From: Pontibacter aquaedesilientis
Lineage (GTDB): Bacteria > Bacteroidota > Bacteroidia > Cytophagales > Hymenobacteraceae
NCBI RefSeq assembly: GCF_014773225.1
Contig: NZ_JACXAJ010000001.1
Coordinates: forward strand, 434,001 to 498,000
Length of the DNA: 64,000 nt
Reading direction: 5' to 3'
Shown one piece after another: positions 45,443 to 52,549 of this stretch. The notes under the pieces were generated by a model. It did no database searches. It saw only the letters and a list, made by a program, of their open reading frames with translations, and was not told the origin of the DNA. Position 1 is the stretch's first letter. Each line of letters opens with the position of its first letter. The translations under genes were made by a program, and so were the position numbers.

Positions 45443-46708
45443 ATGAGTCACATTGTAGATAGACGGAAGAATGACAAGGGGAAATCTACTGGTAACCGGC
45501 AGAAGTTTCTGAAACGGGTTGAGAACCAGATCCGGAAGGCTATACCTGACATTATCAGTCAGGAGAGCATCAAGGACAGCAGCACGGGTGGCAGCGTGAA
45601 AGTGCCTGTACGCGGACTCGAAGAGCCCAGCTTTCACCACGATCCCAAGAGCGGCAAGAAGCAGATCGTCCGGCCTGGCAACGACAAGTATAGCGAAGGC
45701 GACCGTATCCCGAAACCCAAAGGCGGTGGTGCCGGAAGCGGTCGTGGCAAAGGCTCCAACTCCCCCGAAGTAACAGAGGATGACTTCACGGTGGTGCTCT
45801 CACGCGAGGAATTTCTGAAGTACTTCTTCGACGACCTGGAATTGCCAAACCTGGTGAAGAAACAGATGGAGAGCACAGAGAACTTTGAGATGCGGCGTGC
45901 CGGCTATACCAAAGACAGTGTGCCTTCCCGCCTCAACATCAAGACCAGCTACCAGCAATCGCTGGGTCGTCGGTTGGCGCTCAAGGGGGTACTCGACAAA
46001 AAAGTGCTTGGCCTGGAGGAGCAGTTGGCGCTTGCAACCGATCCCGAAACAAAGGCAGCACTGGCAGATGAGATCGAGAAGGCGAAACGACAGGCCGCTA
46101 CATTGCCCTTTTTTGAAGACATTGACCTGCGCTACAACAACTTTGAGCGGGTACCTATACCTATAACGTCGGCTGTTATGTTCTGCATCATGGACGTGTC
46201 GGCTTCGATGGGGCAGCACGAAAAGGACATCGCCAAACGCTTCTTCACATTGCTCTACATCTTCCTGACCAGGCAATACAAAAATGTGGAATTGGTTTTT
46301 ATCCGGCATCATACCGAAGCCAAGGAAGTGAATGAGGATGAGTTCTTTAATTCCCGCGAAAGTGGTGGCACGGTGGTAGCGCCGTCGCTCAAATTGATGG
46401 AGCAGATCATGCGCACACGCTACGACGAGAGCTGGAACGTGTACTGCTGTCAGGCGTCGGACGGTGATGTGTGGTCCAAGCAGGATGCCACCGAATGCAA
46501 GCAGCACCTGCTGGAAAATATCCTGCCGTCTATTCAATACATGGCCTATCTCGAGATCAGTAACAAAGCCAGCGAAAGCGACCTGTGGCAAGCCTATAAC
46601 CGGATCAGCAACGACGACAGCTTCTCGATCCGGCAGGTATACGAGGTACATGAGATCTGGCCCGTGTTCCAGGGCTTGTTCAAGAAGAGGAGTGAAATTA
46701 GTAGTTAG
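45443..46708 (+). CDS. yeaH: YeaH/DUF444 family protein (VWA-like)
   Basis: The 421-residue protein has a basic N-terminus (RRKNDKGKSTGNRQKFLKR) and a Gly-rich disordered stretch around residues 80-110. The DUF444 domain follows, with a von Willebrand A-like MIDAS site (CIMDVSASMGQHEKDIAKRF, the DxSxS motif). Later comes ESGGTVVAPSLKLMEQIM, where the third MIDAS threonine lies. YeaH is the partner of the YeaG/PrkA kinase. It sits 125 bases after prkA, across an inverted-repeat tract. Confidence 0.95.
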   Translation: MSHIVDRRKNDKGKSTGNRQKFLKRVENQIRKAIPDIISQESIKDSSTGGSVKVPVRGLEEPSFHHDPKSGKKQIVRPGNDKYSEGDRIPKPKGGGAGSGRGKGSNSPEVTEDDFTVVLSREEFLKYFFDDLELPNLVKKQMESTENFEMRRAGYTKDSVPSRLNIKTSYQQSLGRRLALKGVLDKKVLGLEEQLALATDPETKAALADEIEKAKRQAATLPFFEDIDLRYNNFERVPIPITSAVMFCIMDVSASMGQHEKDIAKRFFTLLYIFLTRQYKNVELVFIRHHTEAKEVNEDEFFNSRESGGTVVAPSLKLMEQIMRTRYDESWNVYCCQASDGDVWSKQDATECKQHLLENILPSIQYMAYLEISNKASESDLWQAYNRISNDDSFSIRQVYEVHEIWPVFQGLFKKRSEISS

Positions 46709-46753
46709 ATATTAGATGTTAGATTTTAGATGTTAGATGTTAGATAATAGATA
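46704..46753. repeat. Tandem TTAGATGTTAGAT repeat
   Basis: GTTAGATATTAGATGTTAGA continues as TTTTAGATGTTAGATGTTAG and ATAATAGAT, with TTAGAT recurring every 7-8 bases. It begins at the yeaH stop codon. Confidence 0.65.
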
Positions 46754-46790
46754 TAAAGGCTTAGATCGAAACATAAATCAAAGCATAGCT

Positions 46791-46919
46791 CTTTCGGATT
46801 TGCAATCCGAAAGTCTACTACCCGCGGATTTGCAATTCGCTTAGCAAAGTCAGTAGCATTTGGAAGAAAAGCGGATTACAAATCCGCATAGTAACTGGTT
46901 CCGGATTGCAAATCCGAAA
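46791..46919. repeat. Array of four REP-like palindromes (CGGATTTGCAATCCG)
   Basis: Four short palindromes with three-base centres occur in 130 bases. They are CTTTCGGATT-TGC-AATCCGAAAG (46791-46813), GCGGATT-TGC-AATTCGC (46824-46840), GCGGATT-ACA-AATCCGC (46871-46887) and CGGATT-GCA-AATCCG (46902-46916). They look like repetitive extragenic palindromes. No REP-associated transposase gene is in the window. Confidence 0.75.
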
Positions 46920-47030
46920 CAGCGAATTAAAAGCAGGCGAGCATTAAAGACAGGTATAGCTAAGGGTAAAGGTTTCACAAGATTCAGAACGTGCAACATT
47001 AGAATTCAAGGGTTTTTAAAATATTCTGGT

Positions 47031-47077
47031 AGTTAATCCTGTGAATCCAAAAATCCTGTAATTCCTGATTCTGACAT
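47031..47077. repeat. Dispersed AATCCT repeat tract, copy 3 (inverted orientation)
   Basis: GTTAATCCTGTGAATCC, then AAAAATCCTGTAATTCC and TGATTCTGAC, is the reverse-complement form of the tracts at 34572 and 37734. It lies just before the spoVR-like gene. Confidence 0.5.
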
Positions 47078-47090
47078 AACATTACCAGCC

Positions 47091-48605
47091 ATGACAGACA
47101 AAGAGAAATACCGGGCGATGTTTTGTGACCCGAACTGGGATTACGAAACGCTGGAGGCGGCAGATGAGGTAATCAGCCGGATAGGGCAGGAGTACCTGAA
47201 GCTGAAGGTATACCCGAATCAGATCGAAATCGTGACCTCTGAACAAATGCTGGACGCTTATGCACTGACTGGTCTGCCCACATCTTACCCGCACTGGAAG
47301 TTTGGCAAGGACTTCGTGCTCAACCAGAACAACTATACCAAGGGGCGCATGGGCCTTTCCTACGAGCTGGTGATCAACTCCAACCCTTGTATCAGCTATA
47401 ACATGGAGAATAACTCTACCTGCATGATGCTGCTGGTGATCGCCCACGCCTGCCAGGGCCACAATGCCTTCTTTGCCAACAACTACATGTTCCTGGACTG
47501 GACCTCGGCCGACTCTATTGTCGATTACATGGCGTTTGCGCGGGAGTATATTCTGAAGTGTGAAGAGGAATTCGGGGCGGATGAAGTGGAGCGGGTGCTC
47601 GACGCGGCGCATGCCCTCATGAACCACGGCGTGGACAAGTATAAAAAGCCCTCTAAGATGTCAGCCCGGGAGGAAAACGAGCGGCTCAAAAAGCTATCGG
47701 CCATCCGGCACGAGAACTACAACGAGCTCTGGAAAACTCTGCCTAAAGCGGTTGATCTGCCCGACGCCACCAACGCGTCCGAGGAACACAAGTTTCCGAA
47801 GGAGCCGGAGGAGAACATCCTATACTTTCTGGAGAAGTACGCGCCTACTTTGCCGCAGTGGAAGCGCGAGATCATTCGGATTGTGCGGAAGGTATCGCAG
47901 TATTTTTATCCGCAGAGCGCCACCAAGGTCATGAACGAGGGTTTTGCCACGTTTGTGCACTACCATATCATCAACAAGATGTTTGAGGAAGGCTACCTCA
48001 ACGACGGCTTCATGCTGGAATTTATCAAGAGCCACAGCAGTGTGCTGTACCAGCCGGAATACAACAGCAAATTCTACTCTGGCCTCAATCCCTATACCTT
48101 GGGCTTTAACATTTTCATGGATATCAAACGCATTTGCCTGGAGCCGACTGACGAAGACAAGGCTTGGTTCCCTAACCTGATCGGTAAGGACTGGCTGGAG
48201 CAGGTGCAATATATCATGGAGAATTTCCGGGACGACAGTTTTATCCTGCAATACCTTTCGCCGAAGGTCATCCGGGATATGAAACTCTTCACGATCATCG
48301 ATAACGAGCAGGAGTCGGAATTCGAGATCGGGGCAATCCATAATGAACGGGGCTACCGCAGAGTACGCGAAAACCTGAGCAACCAATATGACCGCTCCGC
48401 CCACATTCCCAACATACAGGTCACCAAAGTGGACCTGCACCAGACCAGCAAGTTATACCTGACCCACTACATTCAGAAAGACCGCAAACTCGACACCAAA
48501 AGCGCCAAAGAAACCCTTAAGCACATCCGATACCTCTGGGGCTTCCCCGTAGAGCTCCACTCCAAAAACAAACTGGGTATCAACGAGACGAGCTTTTCAG
48601 TTTAG
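47091..48605 (+). CDS. spoVR: SpoVR family protein
   Basis: The 504-residue protein is full length for the YcgB/SpoVR family. Hallmark stretches are the early YPNQIEIVTSEQMLDAY, INSNPCISYNMENNSTCMM, HACQGHNAFFANNYMF, the central KVMNEGFATFVHYHI with a metal-site-like HxH, and LNPYTLGFNIFMDIKRICLE. SpoVR-like proteins accompany PrkA and YeaH in many bacteria and are tied to stationary-phase or spore-cortex phenotypes; the biochemistry is unknown. The 380-base gap before it is filled with repeats, so it may have its own promoter. Confidence 0.95.
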   Translation: MTDKEKYRAMFCDPNWDYETLEAADEVISRIGQEYLKLKVYPNQIEIVTSEQMLDAYALTGLPTSYPHWKFGKDFVLNQNNYTKGRMGLSYELVINSNPCISYNMENNSTCMMLLVIAHACQGHNAFFANNYMFLDWTSADSIVDYMAFAREYILKCEEEFGADEVERVLDAAHALMNHGVDKYKKPSKMSAREENERLKKLSAIRHENYNELWKTLPKAVDLPDATNASEEHKFPKEPEENILYFLEKYAPTLPQWKREIIRIVRKVSQYFYPQSATKVMNEGFATFVHYHIINKMFEEGYLNDGFMLEFIKSHSSVLYQPEYNSKFYSGLNPYTLGFNIFMDIKRICLEPTDEDKAWFPNLIGKDWLEQVQYIMENFRDDSFILQYLSPKVIRDMKLFTIIDNEQESEFEIGAIHNERGYRRVRENLSNQYDRSAHIPNIQVTKVDLHQTSKLYLTHYIQKDRKLDTKSAKETLKHIRYLWGFPVELHSKNKLGINETSFSV

Positions 48606-48606
48606 G

Positions 48607-48686
48607 AGTTAGAAAGTTTAGAAGTTAGAAAGTTAACATAGGTTTAGCCATTAACTTTCTAACTTATACTTTTAAAACTTTCTAAC
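48607..48686. repeat. AGTTAGAAAGTT inverted repeat after spoVR
   Basis: Two AGTTAGAAAGTT units on the left face two AACTTTCTAACTT-type units on the right. A perfect 15-bp stem forms between 48622-48636 and 48651-48665. It separates the convergent spoVR and MaoC genes and may serve as a terminator, although there is no T-run. Confidence 0.7.
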
Positions 48687-49151
48687 TTAATTAAAGTGAT
48701 ACAAAAAAGTCACGATGCCGGTATAGGCCGGTTTTTTGCTGTTTTCGATTTCTAAAGTCACCTCGATCTGCGTTTTGGCGATGCCCCGGAGGTTTTTGAC
48801 AGTGAGCATTTTGGCGTGCAGGCGAACGCGGCTGTTGACAGTCACGGCCTGGTTGAAACGCAAGCTTTCGATCTCGTAATTCACCTGCATTTTTACGTTG
48901 CCGATGGTAACGATCTGTCCCCAGAGGTAAGGCAACAGCGACACGGTCAGGTAGCCGTGGGCGATGGTGGACCCAAAGGGTGTTTCGGTTTTTGTCCGCT
49001 CTTCGTCCAGGTGAATCCATTGGTAGTCCAGGGTGGCCTCGGCAAATTTACTGATCTGCTCCTGGGTGATGGTATGGTAGTCCGAAATGCCTAGTTCTTT
49101 TCCCTGGTAAGCTTCCAGTTCCTGCAGGCTGCTGATGGTTAGTTGGCTCAT
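48687..49151 (-). CDS. MaoC-like (R)-specific enoyl-CoA hydratase
   Basis: The 154-residue protein has a single hot-dog fold of the MaoC/NodN type. The catalytic pair is visible as the Asp of FAEATLDYQWIHLDEERT and the His of GSTIAHGYLTVSLLP. It hydrates trans-2-enoyl-CoA thioesters in (R)-specific fashion in fatty-acid or polyhydroxyalkanoate metabolism; the exact substrate is not predictable. It is cytoplasmic and apparently monocistronic. Confidence 0.92.
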   Translation of the reverse strand: MSQLTISSLQELEAYQGKELGISDYHTITQEQISKFAEATLDYQWIHLDEERTKTETPFGSTIAHGYLTVSLLPYLWGQIVTIGNVKMQVNYEIESLRFNQAVTVNSRVRLHAKMLTVKNLRGIAKTQIEVTLEIENSKKPAYTGIVTFLYHFN

Positions 49152-49271
49152 GATGTTGTTTGTGTTAGGTATAGGTGTGTTATAGCAAGGTATAGGTTTT
49201 GCCAGCCAACATTTTTTACTGCCGGAGAGTAATCCTGAAGGTATAGCGAAGACGAATATATCAAAAATAAG

Positions 49272-49466
49272 ATGAATTAAATACAGTTGGGAAAATCTGA
49301 CTTAACGGTAAGTGAGATTGGCTTTGGGTGTATGTCGCTGGGAATAAGCCATCAGGACAATGCAAACTTGCTCCACAGCGCCTTCGACAAGGGTATAAAT
49401 TTCTTCAACACAGCCGATCTGTATGATCAGGGCAGCAACGAAGAAACAACCGGGAAGGCCTTTGCT
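49272..49466 (+). pseudogene. Remnant of an aldo/keto reductase gene
   Basis: About 60 codons encode the N-terminus of an aldo/keto reductase: LGKSDLTVSEIGFGCMSLG, then AFDKGINFFNTADLYDQGSN with the catalytic Asp and Tyr context. Homology stops after EETTGKAFA and the remaining roughly 250 residues are missing. In the same frame an ATG AAT TAA precedes the conserved LGKSD, so the original start appears to carry a stop at codon 3. This is a decayed gene with both a nonsense change and a 3' deletion. Confidence 0.75.
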
Positions 49467-49510
49467 ATCAGTGATATCCTTTTCAGTCAGTTAACTAAAT
49501 ACCCAGAATC

Positions 49511-49546
49511 TAAAAAAGCAGCAGACCGCAATGGCCTGCTGCTTTT
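49511..49546. terminator. Terminator hairpin
   Basis: AGCAGCAG pairs with CTGCTGCT, with an A-run before and a T-run after, so it can act on both strands. It lies between the aldo/keto reductase remnant and the small Lys-rich gene. Confidence 0.75.
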
Positions 49547-49594
49547 CATGTTGCTATGTGGGCTATACCTGCCACAGGGGCAGGGCCGTTACAT

Positions 49595-49702
49595 CTAGTC
49601 GTAGCTTTTCTTTTTCTTGTCGAGTTTAGCCGCCTGCTTTTCCTTTGGAGTTTTGGCTGGCTTTTTCTTTACATCCTTTTTTGCGTCTTGTGACTTTGCC
49701 AT
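49595..49702 (-). CDS. 35-residue lysine-rich small protein
   Basis: The product starts MAKSQDAKKDVKKKPAKTPK and ends EKQAAKLDKKKKSYD. Nearly half the residues are lysine. Short proteins of this MAKSQDAKK... type are common in Bacteroidota genomes; the function is unknown, and a nucleic-acid-binding or ribosome-associated role is a guess. The longer in-frame start at 49795 is rejected because it overlaps the upstream gene and adds an unrelated sequence. Confidence 0.75.
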   Translation of the reverse strand: MAKSQDAKKDVKKKPAKTPKEKQAAKLDKKKKSYD

Positions 49703-49742
49703 AGGTATAGGGATTAAGTGTATCGAAAGATACGGTTTTTCG

Positions 49743-50066
49743 CTAAGAATAGTGCACCTCCAGTTCATCTTCCGCCAACCCGAAGGCAATGCCACGCAGC
49801 AGAATCATGGCGTTGGGGTGGGAGGGATTGCGCAGTTCCTCCGCTATTTCTGTGATCGAGATCTTCATATCGTCCCCGGCGAAGAAGCGGAACCAAAGCC
49901 GCTTGTTGTTAACTCCTTCCTCCTCCTCATCCACCTCTTCGTCGGCCATCAGTTGCAGCTCCATCTCCTGCAGCCGCCCGATGAGCATGTCCAGGTCTAT
50001 GGCACTGTCCAGGTACTGGCCGAATAATTGGCGAGCCATGGGGGTGTAGTGGGCTTGTTTGGTCAT
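49743..50066 (-). CDS. Hypothetical acidic protein
   Basis: The 107-residue protein (from Met at 50066, MTKQAHYTPMARQLFGQYLD) has a helical N-terminal half, an acidic run ADEEVDEEEEG, and a C-terminal half with strand-like segments (KRLWFRFFAGDDMKISITEI; MILLRGIAFGLAEDELEVHY). No domain is recognised. It lies 75 bases after the FUSC gene on the same strand and may be co-transcribed with it. Confidence 0.6.
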   Translation of the reverse strand: MTKQAHYTPMARQLFGQYLDSAIDLDMLIGRLQEMELQLMADEEVDEEEEGVNNKRLWFRFFAGDDMKISITEIAEELRNPSHPNAMILLRGIAFGLAEDELEVHYS

Positions 50067-50141
50067 GGTGTATGTCACATAGGTTTCCGGATGCAAGTTA
50101 CGGTTTAAAGCCGTTATACCCTGCCAGTTCCCTTCAGGAAA

Positions 50142-52367
50142 TTACGCCAGTTCCTTCACTGCCTGCTTCAGGTTGCCGGATATGGTGTGCAGCCACTTCA
50201 ATTGATCCGAGATCAAGCGGGCCTCCTTCAGGTTTTTCAGAAAGCCGGGCTCAATGGGCTTATACGTTGCACCGTCCAGCTGGCGAGTACGAATAGCTAC
50301 GAGCTCGCTATACCTGCCCTCCAGTTGCCCATACGCCTCCACCAGTTCCTCTCTGGTCACTTCTTCTGCCTGTGCATCCTGTTGCAGCGTTTGCAGGGCC
50401 TGCGCCAGGTTGGCGTCTATCGATTTGATGATCAGGTCGAAGTGCTCCGAGGCGGCCTCGGCATTGTTGTCCCGGATAAAGGTGCCTAGCGCCGCCGCAG
50501 CCGCCAAAAAGGTATGGTTCAGGCCAACGATCTTGTAGATTCGCATCGGGTGCTGCTGTCTCGATTTCGGCTCCTGACTCATCCGCTGGAAAGCCGCGTT
50601 CAGGTTGCCCATCTGCAGGAAAGCCTCTTTTCGGGCGAGCTTGTAGGCGGTGGTGTTGGGCGTTTTGTGCTGGTTGTAGCGGTCAATCTCGGCCAGGTAG
50701 TTGCGGTTGGCGCTCAGGGCTTTCACGATATGGCCCTTTATAGTCAGCGACTCCCACGATGGCCACAAAAAGTAGATAGCACCCATGGCAATGGCGGCTC
50801 CCGTCAAAGTATCGATCACCCGGTACTGAATCACGTCGAAGGCATTCGGGGTGATGAGGGCATAAATAAAGATCACGCCGGTGGTCACGAAGACAGAGGA
50901 AGTACGGTAGTTTTTCTGAATAAAGGCAAAGGAAAGGACCAGCGACACCATGGCCAGCGCGCCATACAGGTAAACGTTCCGCACCGAAAGCACCACAACA
51001 GCAGCCACGGCGGCACCAATCAGGGTGCCATAAAGTCGGTGCTTTGCGCGCTCCTTGGTTAGGGTATAGCCGGGCCGCATGATCACCACAATCGTAAGCA
51101 ATATCCAGTAAGCGTTCTGTATAGGGAACAGGATGCCCAGCCCATAGCCCAGCAGCATGGCAATGGTCACGCGGGCGGCATGCTTGAAAATAGGCGATTC
51201 GGGCGTGAAGTTCTCTTTTAAGGTATGGGCATCGTAATCCTGCTGCGTGATAAACCGCTGGCTTTCCCTACTTTGCAAACCAATGCTTTGTTGTTCTTCA
51301 AGGTCCTGGTATACCCGTTCGATGGCCTGTATCTTTTCCAGTTGCTTCTCTTCATAATCCAGCAGGTTGTGGAGCAGCAGCGCACCTTCCCGCGCCTGTG
51401 GCAGCTTCAGTTCCTCCACATACTGTCGGATCCTGTCGTAGCACTTCTCCAGCAAGGGCTCCAGGTCTTTGCCCGCTGAAAGGGCAGTGCCCAGCTGCAT
51501 ACTTTCGGCCAGGGCACCTAACTTATCCGACAGCTCAAAAACCAGTTGGATGAAGGGTTGCAACACCCTGTCGGCGTCCTGGAACAACTCCTTTGCCCGC
51601 TCATAATTAGCCGGGTTGGCAAGCGACAGCTCCAGTATGTCGATCAGCTCGATAAAGATCAGGAGTTGCCGGCGGTGGTAATTGGAGGTGCCGAGGTTTT
51701 GCCTTTCGCTCAGGAGCACCTCGCGCAAGGCCTCGTGTATTTCGTTCAGCTTTACTTGCAGGTTGTAGAGTTCATTCTGCAGGGCCTCCGCGTCCTGGCG
51801 CTCCATCGCCAGCTTACCGCGCAGCTTTAGGTAACGGGCCGTCTGTTGCAGACAGTCGATCAAAAGGTTTTCGGTCTGCCGTCTTTGCAGCAGCCGATGG
51901 AAGAGAAGCGAGAGCAGCAGCGCCCACAGACCGCCCGTGCCGATCAGCAGACCATGTATCAAAATATCGACACCGGTATGCACCCGCACAAAACTCAGCA
52001 CAATGGCCATCAGTCCGGCAAAAGAAACCAGCGAGGCCCGGAAACCATACACAGAAACAAAGGAAATGGCGAACACCAGCACCGCCAGTACCGGAAGCAG
52101 CAGGTATAGACTGCCCGAGGCCAGGCCAATGGCCATACTGGCCAGCATGGCAATGGCCGCCGAAACCAGTATACCTACGGTTTTATGCTTTTGGCTGCCC
52201 GGCACGTCGCTTCCCGAGGCCAGCACTACCCCGATGGCCATGCTCAGAAAGTAGGTCACCTGCCCGAGCCACAGTCCCAGCAGCACAGGCGCGGCGGCCC
52301 CAAACGTGATCACGAGTGCCTTTACAAAGTCGGTGCTCCGTATAAATTGTCTCAGCGCTTGCAGCAT
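50142..52367 (-). CDS. FUSC-family (YccS/YhfK-like) inner-membrane protein
   Basis: From the Met at 52367 the protein has 741 residues. It has two blocks of membrane helices, about residues 15-160 and again near 395-510, each followed by a long helical cytoplasmic region rich in Leu, Glu and Gln. This is the duplicated layout of FUSC/YccS proteins, which are predicted aromatic-acid or fusaric-acid-type transporters. I chose this Met because the upstream 45 residues of the open frame are not membrane-protein-like. A consensus -7 box ends only four bases before this ATG. Confidence 0.88.
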   Translation of the reverse strand: MLQALRQFIRSTDFVKALVITFGAAAPVLLGLWLGQVTYFLSMAIGVVLASGSDVPGSQKHKTVGILVSAAIAMLASMAIGLASGSLYLLLPVLAVLVFAISFVSVYGFRASLVSFAGLMAIVLSFVRVHTGVDILIHGLLIGTGGLWALLLSLLFHRLLQRRQTENLLIDCLQQTARYLKLRGKLAMERQDAEALQNELYNLQVKLNEIHEALREVLLSERQNLGTSNYHRRQLLIFIELIDILELSLANPANYERAKELFQDADRVLQPFIQLVFELSDKLGALAESMQLGTALSAGKDLEPLLEKCYDRIRQYVEELKLPQAREGALLLHNLLDYEEKQLEKIQAIERVYQDLEEQQSIGLQSRESQRFITQQDYDAHTLKENFTPESPIFKHAARVTIAMLLGYGLGILFPIQNAYWILLTIVVIMRPGYTLTKERAKHRLYGTLIGAAVAAVVVLSVRNVYLYGALAMVSLVLSFAFIQKNYRTSSVFVTTGVIFIYALITPNAFDVIQYRVIDTLTGAAIAMGAIYFLWPSWESLTIKGHIVKALSANRNYLAEIDRYNQHKTPNTTAYKLARKEAFLQMGNLNAAFQRMSQEPKSRQQHPMRIYKIVGLNHTFLAAAAALGTFIRDNNAEAASEHFDLIIKSIDANLAQALQTLQQDAQAEEVTREELVEAYGQLEGRYSELVAIRTRQLDGATYKPIEPGFLKNLKEARLISDQLKWLHTISGNLKQAVKELA

Positions 52368-52371
52368 ACCA

Positions 52372-52379
52372 CAAAGGTA
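52372..52379 (-). promoter_or_regulatory. Bacteroidota -7 element (TACCTTTG) abutting the FUSC start
   Basis: On the minus strand TACCTTTG ends four bases before the ATG at 52367. Transcription would start at or next to the A of the start codon, implying a leaderless mRNA if this promoter is used. No clear -33 TTG is seen. Confidence 0.45.
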
Positions 52380-52492
52380 CGGGATGTGTGGGCGCGAAGC
52401 AGCTTTAAGAGGCAAAACTATCTTTAATTGATTCGTATTTTTTGAGATATGATCGTTCCTGGGTATAGATATGGTTTCATACCAAGACGCAC

Positions 52493-52527
52493 AAAAAAAC
52501 ACCTGCCGATTTCCCGACAGGTGTTTT
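52493..52527 (-). terminator. Terminator of the family-10 glycosidase gene
   Basis: On the minus strand ACACCTGTCG...CGGCAGGTGT is followed by seven T residues. It lies 23 bases after the stop codon. Confidence 0.88.
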
Positions 52528-52549
52528 CAACCTAAACAAACTACTAAGT

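Noticed and set aside
49287..49598. Reading this frame as an intact short aldo/keto reductase
   Set aside because: Homology ends after about 60 residues, the tail is unrelated sequence running through a terminator, and the natural start has an in-frame stop.
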